Assembly: GCA_002450755.1 (NCBI GenBank)
Contig: DKAI01000164.1
Coordinates: 1 to 6,562, forward strand
DNA from: Deltaproteobacteria bacterium UBA6930
Lineage (GTDB): Bacteria > Myxococcota_A > UBA9160 > UBA6930
DNA: 6,562 nt
Direction of reading: 5' to 3'
A program made the translations under genes and the position numbers. The stretch's first letter is position 1. Every line of letters begins with the position of its first letter. Positions 1 to 5,992 of this stretch are shown in pieces. Below the pieces are notes generated by a model that did no database searches, was not told the DNA's origin, and worked only from the letters and a program-made list of their open reading frames with translations.

Positions 1-1053
1 TTTGCCATTAGTTACACTTCCGGTACAACGGGTGTTCCTAAAGGAGTAATGCTTTCCCATAGATCGCGTCTTCTTACTTTTTTCGCAATGGCGAGCGAAT
101 ATGGATGTTATGGTCCACAGGATCGAGCAATCGCTGTCGCTCCAATGTATCACGGCGGGGGATTTGCTTTTGCAATTGCTCCATTAGTAACTGGAGGAAC
201 AGTAGTAATTGTTCCTCAATTCGACCCGGAGAATCTTTTAGGAAGCATTGATCGCGAAGGTGCTACAAATGTGTTTGTCGTCCCCACCCATTTGAGTGCT
301 GTATTTTCCCTGTCGAAAAAAGCCTTGCAATCTTTTAGGCAGTCTGAATTGAAGACGATTATCTCAAATGCTGCACCGATAACTGAAAGAATAAAAAGAA
401 TGTCTATAGAATATTTTGGCGAAGAGAAATTATACGAATGCTATGGATCTACTGAGGCTGGGATAATGAGTAATCTCCCACCTTCGGATCAACTAAAAAA
501 ACAAAATTGTGCAGGCCTTCCATTTCCGCTTACTGAACTGGCCATTCTAGATAAAAATGGTGTCCAGGTAGAACCAGGTAATTTAGGGGAGGTTTTTTCA
601 CGCTCGCCTTTTCATTTCAATGGATACTGGAAGAGAGAGTCTGAGACTAAAAAGATTCGAAGAGGGGAGTGGTTGACGTCCGGTGACCTAGGAAGATTCG
701 ATGAGGAAGGTTATCTCTACATAGAAGGGCGGAGTAAGGATATGATTCTGTCGGGTGGAGTGAATGTCTATCCAGGAGAAATAGAGAAGGTATTAGAGGA
801 GCATAGAGAAATTCATGAGGCTGTCGTTATAGGAAAAAGCGATGAACACTGGGGCGAACAAGTGGTAGCGTTTATTGTAGGAAAAGAATCGAACTTGACA
901 GCTCACGAATTAGAAAATTATTGTAAGGAACGATTAGCTAATTTTAAAATCCCCAAAAAATTCAAATTTATTGATTCGCTTCCCAGGAATCCAACAGGAA
1001 AGCTTCTTCGGCGTGTGCTTAGAGAAAGGATTGATAAAGAAAATGGCTCATAA
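1..1053 (+). CDS. AMP-forming acyl-CoA ligase (ANL superfamily), 5' truncated
   Basis: The frame is open from the first base, so the N-terminus lies outside the window; 350 codons remain of a family usually 500-560 residues long. The ATG at 49 is internal, because the conserved ATP/AMP-binding loop YTSGTTGVPKGV lies before it (visible residues 5-16). Other adenylation motifs follow in order: YGSTEAG (148-154), TSGDLG (226-231), the hinge region beginning GRSKDMILSGG (243-253), and PRNPTGK with the catalytic lysine (visible K335). The family activates a carboxylic acid as an acyl-adenylate and transfers it to CoA in the cytoplasm. The substrate, whether a fatty, aromatic or other acid, cannot be read from these motifs. 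The stop codon lies 11 bases inside the nitrilase gene, so a nitrile-derived acid is an attractive candidate substrate (inference). Family assignment is firm; specificity is unknown. Confidence 0.95.
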   Translation, partial: FAISYTSGTTGVPKGVMLSHRSRLLTFFAMASEYGCYGPQDRAIAVAPMYHGGGFAFAIAPLVTGGTVVIVPQFDPENLLGSIDREGATNVFVVPTHLSAVFSLSKKALQSFRQSELKTIISNAAPITERIKRMSIEYFGEEKLYECYGSTEAGIMSNLPPSDQLKKQNCAGLPFPLTELAILDKNGVQVEPGNLGEVFSRSPFHFNGYWKRESETKKIRRGEWLTSGDLGRFDEEGYLYIEGRSKDMILSGGVNVYPGEIEKVLEEHREIHEAVVIGKSDEHWGEQVVAFIVGKESNLTAHELENYCKERLANFKIPKKFKFIDSLPRNPTGKLLRRVLRERIDKENGS

Positions 1054-2026
1054 AAAGAAATTAGCAGCTGCCCATGTGGCGCCTGTGTTTCTCGATACCT
1101 TGGCGACAACCAAAAAGGCTTGTGAGTGGATAAGAAGTGCTTCGAGGGAGAACATCGATCTTTTAGTCTTTCCAGAAGTGTTCTTGCCCGGCTTTCCGTA
1201 TTGGATTAATTGCTATCCACCTCTAGTTCAAGGGGGTCTTAATCGTCGATACCATGATGCAGCGATTGAAGCCAACGGCAGTGAAATGCGAGAAGTGGCG
1301 CAATGCGCGGCCGAAAATAATGTTTCCGTTGTCCTTGGATTTTGTGAACGAGAGACAGAAGGTCATACGCTCTATAACAGCATGGCTTTTATTGATAATG
1401 ACGGGAAAAATTTAGGTATCCATAGAAAACTTCAACCTACCTACGCCGAGCGGTATATCTGGGGCCGAGGAGATGCGTCAAGCTTGTTAGTGGTAGAAGG
1501 CAGTGTAGGACGGGTGGGTGGATTGGCGTGCTGGGAACACACGATGAACCTTGCGCGACAGGCTTTGTTAGAAAAAGGACAAGAGATCCATGCCGCATGT
1601 TGGCCCTCGCTTTCGACCATGCAGGGATTTACCGAAATTGCTGATCAGCAGATCGAAGCGATGATGAGAAATCATGCTCTTACCTCCCAGAGTTTTGTGG
1701 TTTGTGCTTCGAGCCCCGTAGGAGAGGACGTATTGTCTGTTATGGAATCAGAATTGGGCCAGCAGGAGTTTCTTGGTGTTGGGGGGGGGTGGTCTGCGAT
1801 TATTCATCCATTTACAGCTGACTTGGCCGGGCCTCATAAAGGTTCTGAGGAAAGACTTGTTTGCGCGGACGTCGATCTGGAAGACCTCGCTGATGTGAAG
1901 CTCTGGGTAGACGGCGCGGGCCACTATTCTCGTCCAGAGCTACTATGGATGAACATTGATGATTCCCCTAAAAAAGGACTCAAAATGGTACGTCGGGACG
2001 GCTTAGACTCTCCTGATGAGGAGTAG
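1043..2026 (+). CDS. Nitrilase (carbon-nitrogen hydrolase family)
   Basis: This 327-residue cytoplasmic enzyme probably hydrolyses an organic nitrile to its carboxylic acid and ammonia. The Glu-Lys-Cys triad is complete: E45 in FPEVFLPGFPYW, K129 in HRKLQPTYAER, and C163 in GLACWEH. The second glutamate, E136, is present, as is the C-terminal GHYSRPE block (293-299). The CWEH form and the HRKLxPTxxER-xxWGxGD pattern fit true nitrilases better than amidases or carbamoylases; cyanide-hydrolysing relatives share them and cannot be excluded. The ATG at 1043 is chosen because the family homology begins just after it. A TTG at 971 would add 24 residues that read as out-of-frame ligase sequence. A weak AAAGGA lies at 1025-1030. 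The start overlaps the ligase stop by 11 bases, which suggests translational coupling. The gene ends with tandem TAG codons (2024-2029). A run of nine G at 1781-1789 encodes three glycines in the expected GGG segment. Confidence 0.93.
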   Translation: MAHKKKLAAAHVAPVFLDTLATTKKACEWIRSASRENIDLLVFPEVFLPGFPYWINCYPPLVQGGLNRRYHDAAIEANGSEMREVAQCAAENNVSVVLGFCERETEGHTLYNSMAFIDNDGKNLGIHRKLQPTYAERYIWGRGDASSLLVVEGSVGRVGGLACWEHTMNLARQALLEKGQEIHAACWPSLSTMQGFTEIADQQIEAMMRNHALTSQSFVVCASSPVGEDVLSVMESELGQQEFLGVGGGWSAIIHPFTADLAGPHKGSEERLVCADVDLEDLADVKLWVDGAGHYSRPELLWMNIDDSPKKGLKMVRRDGLDSPDEE

Positions 2027-2079
2027 TAGATCGTATAAAAGAAGTCACCAAGGCCTGAAAAGTTTATTATTCTAGGGAA

Positions 2080-3348
2080 ATGACTAAGAACACTGCAACA
2101 AAACTGACTCCTCTTCCGGCCGACCTTGGTAATCGTTGGTTCAAGAAGTATCCAGAGCTTGGAACCGGTCCAATTTCAGCCGATCCGGTTATATCGCGCA
2201 AATGGTTCGAGTGGGAGCGTGATTATATTTTTAAAAAATGCTGGTTAAATATAGGCACGGCTGATGAAATACCAAATGTAGGAGACTATATCGTTCGAGA
2301 GATACAGGCAGCAAAGGCGAGCGTACTAGTCGTTCGAGGAAAAGATGGAGCGATAAGAGCTTTTCATAACGTTTGCCGACATAGAGGAAATAAACTGGTC
2401 TGGGACTATAAGGGTAATAAAAAAGGAGCTAATTGGGCATGTAAGTTTCATGGGTTTGTTTATGGTGATGATGGGAAATTAAAGTTTGTTCCCGAAGAGA
2501 AAAATTTTTCTGAGCCTCTCTGTGGGAAGCTGAGCTTAGTGCCTGTCGAGTGCGGGGTCAGGTTTGGATTTATCTTTATAAATTTAGATTCTTCTCCTGA
2601 TGAAGACTTGGATGAGTTTCTCGGTCCGATATCGACACACCTTTCTGATTACCCGTTCGAATCTCTGCCACACAGATTTCATTACCAGTCGTATCAGCGG
2701 TCCAATTGGAAATTAGGGCTGGATGCGCAATCGGAGGTTTATCATGTTCCGTACCTCCACGGTCAGACCTGGCCGAAACTTTTCGATCGAGTGGATAGAC
2801 CTCACGTCGAGAGCTTTGATATGAACCTCTACGATCGTCACAGATATGGAAACTGGCCAGGAAATCCGGAGTATTCACCTCAAGATGTTGAGGTCTTTGC
2901 GTTAGGTAAGTACAGCTCCATTACTCGGATCGGTGGAAATTTCAAACCAACTGGTCCTGGAATCAATAGTAGCAACGCGCCGGACTGGGGGTTTGATATC
3001 GTCTTTATTTTTCCAAACACAAACCTTTTGGTTCTCCCTGGGGTTTGGCACAGTCATCAATTCTGGCCAATTTCTGAGAATCATATGCTCTGGGAGGTGA
3101 AGGGACATATGCCAGAGCCTCAGACTGCGGGTGAGCGGTTCTCCGAGGAGTACGGTCGGATTTTGTTGCGAGATGCCTTGAGAGAAGATGGAACAACTCA
3201 CGAGAGAACCCAAGAGGCACTTGAGTCAGGGGCGAGCAACGATATTTATCTTCAGGATGAAGAAGTTTTTCTTAGGCATAACTATTGGGCCGTAGAGCAG
3301 CAGATTAGATATTTACGCGAAGGGGTTCGAGACCACATAGGAGGCTAA
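2080..3348 (+). CDS. Rieske [2Fe-2S] aromatic ring-hydroxylating-type oxygenase, alpha subunit
   Basis: This 422-residue protein has both domains of a Rieske oxygenase catalytic subunit. The Rieske cluster ligands are C99, H101, C121 and H124 (CRH, then 19 residues, then CKFH). The mononuclear iron site is E-V-Y-H222-V-P-Y-L-H227, with E219 where naphthalene dioxygenase has its bridging Asp. D370 is the likely third iron ligand, by its position in the C-terminal helix (LREDGTTHE). Such enzymes use O2 and electrons from a separate ferredoxin/reductase for hydroxylation, demethylation or related oxidations; neither electron carrier is encoded in the window. ATG 2080 is the only reasonable start: a stop in the same frame lies at 2056, and no ATG, GTG or TTG follows within the first 50 codons. 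Its ribosome binding site is poor, since AGGGA (2074-2078) sits one base before the ATG. The gene follows the nitrilase by 53 bases and leads directly into a small gene. The substrate is unknown. Confidence 0.94.
   Translation: MTKNTATKLTPLPADLGNRWFKKYPELGTGPISADPVISRKWFEWERDYIFKKCWLNIGTADEIPNVGDYIVREIQAAKASVLVVRGKDGAIRAFHNVCRHRGNKLVWDYKGNKKGANWACKFHGFVYGDDGKLKFVPEEKNFSEPLCGKLSLVPVECGVRFGFIFINLDSSPDEDLDEFLGPISTHLSDYPFESLPHRFHYQSYQRSNWKLGLDAQSEVYHVPYLHGQTWPKLFDRVDRPHVESFDMNLYDRHRYGNWPGNPEYSPQDVEVFALGKYSSITRIGGNFKPTGPGINSSNAPDWGFDIVFIFPNTNLLVLPGVWHSHQFWPISENHMLWEVKGHMPEPQTAGERFSEEYGRILLRDALREDGTTHERTQEALESGASNDIYLQDEEVFLRHNYWAVEQQIRYLREGVRDHIGG
3339..3344 (+). promoter_or_regulatory. Ribosome binding site of the small gene, inside the oxygenase 3' end
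   Basis: AGGAGG is a perfect Shine-Dalgarno sequence, seven bases before the ATG at 3352. It lies within the last codons of the Rieske oxygenase gene, which stops at 3346-3348. It confirms the start of the small gene and indicates that it is translated in its own right, coupled to the oxygenase. Confidence 0.85.
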
Positions 3349-3351
3349 AAT

Positions 3352-3726
3352 ATGCAGCGACTTCCGGTAAAATTTTCATCACTCGAACCCTTGGCAGAGG
3401 AAGGTTGGTGTCTTGGTACAGAACAACAAAGAGTGGCTAAAAGGCATCAGAGTTCAAAATTAGAGCTGGAACGTTTTTATAATCTTTTCGCTCCGCTTTT
3501 GGAAGAGGTGATAGATTATTTGGATGGCCCTGATCGGATTGGTAGTAGGGAAGAGGATAAACGATTGGAATGGCTTTTGTGCGCGATGGCAGAGGTAAGC
3601 TTTTCGATCGAGAAGTTTGGCGGCGATGAATCTTCCTATGAAGGTATTGAAGCCTCAAGGTTTGTCCCTGTTCATGATCATCCGGAAGGGGGCTTAGCTG
3701 TACCTGTAGAGTATAGATCGAGATGA
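3352..3726 (+). CDS. Small acidic protein of unknown function coupled to the Rieske oxygenase
   Basis: This 124-residue protein is not one I can name. It starts three bases after the oxygenase stop and has a perfect AGGAGG, so it is very likely real and made together with the oxygenase. It has no signal peptide, membrane segment or recognisable cofactor motif. The middle (about 35-90) looks helical and amphipathic, with hydrophobic stretches FYNLFAPLLEEVIDYL (42-57) and RLEWLLCAMAEVSFSIEKF (71-89). The C-terminal part is short and proline/His-containing (RFVPVHDHPEGG, 103-114). It does not resemble the beta subunit of ring-hydroxylating dioxygenases, which is longer (about 170-200 residues). 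The position suggests an accessory or partner protein for the oxygenase (inference). I have a weak recollection of similar small proteins beside Rieske genes in other bacteria, which a neighbourhood search would settle. Confidence 0.8.
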   Translation: MQRLPVKFSSLEPLAEEGWCLGTEQQRVAKRHQSSKLELERFYNLFAPLLEEVIDYLDGPDRIGSREEDKRLEWLLCAMAEVSFSIEKFGGDESSYEGIEASRFVPVHDHPEGGLAVPVEYRSR

Positions 3727-3855
3727 CTGTGGATACGTCATTTACAGACGGCTTAACTATTTAGTTGGGCTTAGGATGCTTAACAATTTGAAAATTTTGA
3801 CTTGAAACAAACCTGGCTTCACAGTCAGAAGTAACCAATAGGAAGGAAATCTAAA

Positions 3856-4860
3856 ATGATACGAATCTTGCTTGTAGCTGTGTTTTTGTTCATGCCGTCG
3901 CTAGCGCTCGCGGCTGGTCATGGTGCCCATTCGGAAAAGCCGGAAGGACATGACTGGTATCCCTCGAAGTGGGGAGCAGACGACACACTAGGATCGGTAA
4001 ATGAGATAACTCCTGAAATTATACTGAATGCGGCAAAGCTAATAAAAGTAGGAAAACGTTACGCGTTGGGTGAAGTTACGAGCAGAACAACCCCAGCGGC
4101 AGGAACACGTGATCACTTATTGTTTGTTTTCAGTGATGGAGCTGACGGATTGGCCGCCCCTCTAGGGACTAACAACTTCAAATACTTTGATGATTATATG
4201 TTCACGCATATGGGTGTTGGTTCTCAAATTGATGGATTAGGTCATGCCGCAATCGGTGATTATTTTTACAACGGCTTGACGCCGAAAGACTTTTATCACG
4301 GCACGGGATTAACGAAATTTGGAATAGAAGAGATTCCTCCAATGGTTACTCGAGGCGTCGTCTTGGATATGGTCGGTTACTTAAAAAACAAAGGCGTAGG
4401 ATCTGTTATGAATAGGGGTGGCGTCGATATGATCAAAGGTGGTACAACCTTCACAAAGGCCGATATTCAAGGTGCTCTAAAGCGGCAAGGAATTAGTCTG
4501 CAGACCGGTGACGTTGTGATTACTCACTCTGGATATATGAAGATGCAGGAACTTGATCCCGCAATGGCTATAAGCACATGGCCTGGAATCGGCGTGGAAG
4601 CCGCTGAATATATTGCGAGTTTTAATCCTGTCGCAGTGGGAGGGGATACTACTGGCACGGAGGCTCATCCTCCTGTTAAAGAAGGAGAGTTTGTTCCGGT
4701 TCACCAAGAACTGATCACCAAACGAGGTATTTATCTCTTGGAAAATCTTGTTACTGATGAACTTGTTCGGGATGAAGCCTGGGAATTCATGTTTGTTCTC
4801 GGACAGGCCCGTTTTAAGGGAGCGGTCCAAATGGTAATTAATCCGGTAGCTATTCGTTAG
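3856..4860 (+). CDS. Exported cyclase-family metal-dependent hydrolase (kynurenine formamidase/isatin hydrolase-like)
   Basis: This 334-residue protein begins with a Sec signal peptide (MIRILLVAVFLFMPSLALA, likely cleavage after A19), so it probably acts in the periplasm. The mature part fits the cyclase family (PF04199), which includes bacterial kynurenine formamidase and isatin hydrolase and opens cyclic or amide substrates with a metal ion. The pattern H118-x5-Q124-x-D126-x3-H130 corresponds to the family metal site, with Gln where the usual motif has His. Later conserved segments are GGDTTGTEAHP (262-272), PVH (281-283) and ENL (296-298). The mature N-terminus is histidine-rich (H22, H25, H32). 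ATG 3856 has AAGGAA (3843-3848) at a seven-base spacing. The gene follows the small gene by 129 bases with no clear terminator between them, and is followed by a strong hairpin at 4880. It may be the last gene of the operon or separately expressed. Family is fairly sure; substrate is unknown. Confidence 0.88.
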   Translation: MIRILLVAVFLFMPSLALAAGHGAHSEKPEGHDWYPSKWGADDTLGSVNEITPEIILNAAKLIKVGKRYALGEVTSRTTPAAGTRDHLLFVFSDGADGLAAPLGTNNFKYFDDYMFTHMGVGSQIDGLGHAAIGDYFYNGLTPKDFYHGTGLTKFGIEEIPPMVTRGVVLDMVGYLKNKGVGSVMNRGGVDMIKGGTTFTKADIQGALKRQGISLQTGDVVITHSGYMKMQELDPAMAISTWPGIGVEAAEYIASFNPVAVGGDTTGTEAHPPVKEGEFVPVHQELITKRGIYLLENLVTDELVRDEAWEFMFVLGQARFKGAVQMVINPVAIR

Positions 4861-4879
4861 CGAGGGGTACAATCGACGG

Positions 4880-4916
4880 ATACAAAGGGCTTCTGGCTTA
4901 CAGAGGCCCTTTGTAT
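4880..4916 (+). terminator. Rho-independent terminator after the cyclase-family gene
   Basis: The left arm ATACAAAGGGC (4880-4890) pairs perfectly with GCCCTTTGTAT (4906-4916). Inner pairing of 4891-4895 with 4901-4905, including one G-U pair, extends the stem to 16 bp with loop GCTTA. The tail is only modestly T-rich (TTTG after the stem). An outer GTACAA (4867-4872) and TTGTAC (4917-4922) could extend the structure across a seven-base bulge. It begins 20 bases after the cyclase stop and closes the + strand cluster. On the other strand no T-tract follows the hairpin, so it serves mainly the + strand. Confidence 0.8.
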
Positions 4917-4952
4917 TTGTACGACAGAAGCTCATGGTTTAGTAGGAAAATA

Positions 4953-4982
4953 GGAAAGAGAAACCGTAGATTATACCTACGG
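4953..4982 (-). terminator. Probable intrinsic terminator of the lipoprotein gene
   Basis: Read on the minus strand, CCGTAG pairs with CTACGG around a seven-base loop (arms 4977-4982 and 4964-4969), followed by the pyrimidine tract TTTCTCTTTCC (4963-4953). The first arm overlaps the TAG stop of the lipoprotein gene. The stem is short (6 bp, four G-C pairs), so it may be weak; the stronger hairpin at 4880-4916 lies further downstream as a possible backstop. Confidence 0.5.
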
Positions 4983-5876
4983 ACTCTTGGGTGCTTCGAT
5001 CGTGATTTCTAATTCCCGTCGTTGGTCATAGATTTTTCTTAAACGCCGTGTACGTTCTATTTCTATCTTCAAATCTTTCAGGATGGCTTCCTGCGATAAC
5101 TTTCTCTGTTGAACTGTAAGTGAAAGTTCGGTGCAAGCTTCTATCATGTAAGGTCCGCAGGCTGGACTACTACAACAATATTGCGCGAAATCTTCAAAAG
5201 TTTCTGGCGGTTTGGATAGTTCAGAGACATTAATAACTGAAAGATACTCCGGATTGTTTTTCTTTAGAGTGGAGAAATTACTTTCGGCGTCCTTTAGGTC
5301 GCCTTCTTTCCAGGCAAGCAGCATTTCATTGAATACGTATGCGCCATAGGGTGCACCCTTACGAAGTCCAAGGTCGTTCCATTTGTAAGCTTTTTGAAGA
5401 CGTCCTAAGTAGATAAAAATTTCGGCAATATTGGTGTACGAAACGCCAGTTGGGTTTAATTTACGAGCATTATTGAAACCCCTAAGAGCGGATGTTAAGT
5501 CACCACGATATGCGTCAATTACGGCTAGAAAAAAGTGTGGGCGACTATCCCTAGGTTCGAGTTCCAATGCTTTCACAAATTGATCTGTGGACCTCTCTAA
5601 CAATAAGATGTATTTTTCTTGATCCTTTTCGTCTTCCAGTGCCTTTCGGGCGGACCTGTAATAATGCTCACCACGACCAATTGAAGTGCCGGCAATTTTT
5701 GAACTTGGAACTACTTCGCCTCTAGAAGCTTTTTTTTCCGTATTAGGTGGGGTTTGCCCGGTTTGTCGCCCATTTGATCGATCTGGAGCTAAGGAGCAGC
5801 TGACTATCAGGCCTTCTAATAAGAAAAGGCCCGATAGTAAGACTATGACTGATATTCGGGCCATGGGGCGAGTCAT
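4977..5876 (-). CDS. TPR-repeat lipoprotein with a C-terminal cysteine cluster, function unknown
   Basis: This 299-residue protein starts with a short basic segment, a hydrophobic stretch and the lipobox IVSC (lipidated Cys27), so it should be an envelope lipoprotein. A low-complexity linker (about 28-70) follows. Three TPR-like helical pairs come next: about 113-142 (with YRGDLTSALRGFNNARKLNP), 144-175 and 177-209. After them is a cysteine cluster, C234-C235-x4-C240-x7-C248, in YCCSSPACGPYMIEAC. The C-terminus (about 256-289) is charged and probably a coiled coil. TPR lipoproteins usually act as scaffolds in envelope complexes; nothing here identifies a partner. ATG 5876 is preferred because AAAGGA (5885-5890) is eight bases before it; a TTG at 5879 would add one residue. 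The gene converges on the cyclase gene and diverges from the hydrolase at 5993, so it is its own transcription unit. I do not recognise the family. Confidence 0.88.
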   Translation of the reverse strand: MTRPMARISVIVLLSGLFLLEGLIVSCSLAPDRSNGRQTGQTPPNTEKKASRGEVVPSSKIAGTSIGRGEHYYRSARKALEDEKDQEKYILLLERSTDQFVKALELEPRDSRPHFFLAVIDAYRGDLTSALRGFNNARKLNPTGVSYTNIAEIFIYLGRLQKAYKWNDLGLRKGAPYGAYVFNEMLLAWKEGDLKDAESNFSTLKKNNPEYLSVINVSELSKPPETFEDFAQYCCSSPACGPYMIEACTELSLTVQQRKLSQEAILKDLKIEIERTRRLRKIYDQRRELEITIEAPKSP

Positions 5877-5992
5877 CAAAGGTGTCCTTTAGTGCGGAAT
5901 CGAGCTAATGACTAAATCGTATCCTATCTTTGACGCATGTGGTGCATCGGCTAAATCAGATAAGTCAATTATTTTGCAGAGGAGAGTTAGAT
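5877..5992. promoter_or_regulatory. Divergent intergenic region between the lipoprotein and the MBL hydrolase
   Basis: This 116-base, fairly A+T-rich spacer must hold the promoters for both outward-facing genes. For the + strand, TTGACG (5930-5935) is a good -35 match, but the best -10 candidate, TAAATC (5952-5957, 16-base spacing), matches only half of the consensus. For the minus strand, TTGACT (5968-5963) and TAGGAT (5926-5921) are separate weak candidates that are not properly spaced. I see no clear operator palindrome. Confidence 0.3.
5885..5890 (-). promoter_or_regulatory. Ribosome binding site of the lipoprotein gene
   Basis: On the minus strand AAAGGA lies eight bases before ATG 5876 and five before the TTG at 5879. 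The spacing and codon favour the ATG, which fixes the protein at 299 residues. A further in-frame ATG at 5864 would be 20 bases away and would remove the basic N-terminal residues of the signal peptide. Confidence 0.65.

Noticed and set aside
971..1042. Upstream TTG start that would lengthen the nitrilase by 24 residues
   Set aside because: The added residues are ligase sequence in another frame, and the family homology begins just after the ATG at 1043.
2027..2079. TATAAA-like box before the Rieske gene as an internal promoter
   Set aside because: No matching -35 element lies 16-18 bases upstream, and the 53-base spacing fits co-transcription with the nitrilase.
2576..3220. Several open frames of 70-103 codons on the minus strand within the oxygenase gene
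   Set aside because: They are antisense to conserved Rieske oxygenase sequence, with no family features.
3727..3855. Promoter for the cyclase-family gene in the 129-base gap
   Set aside because: TTGACT (3797-3802) and TTGAAA (3788-3793, 3802-3807) resemble -35 boxes, but none has an acceptable -10 at 16-18 bases. The only hairpin, AACTA/TAGTT, is too small to be a terminator.
4477..4935. 152-codon open frame on the minus strand opposite the cyclase-family gene
   Set aside because: It lies opposite a well-supported gene, runs through the terminator hairpin, shows no recognisable domain, and its composition is that of an antisense frame.
5686..5892. 68-codon + strand open frame opposite the lipoprotein 5' end
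   Set aside because: It is antisense to the signal peptide and linker of a supported gene and has no recognisable motif.
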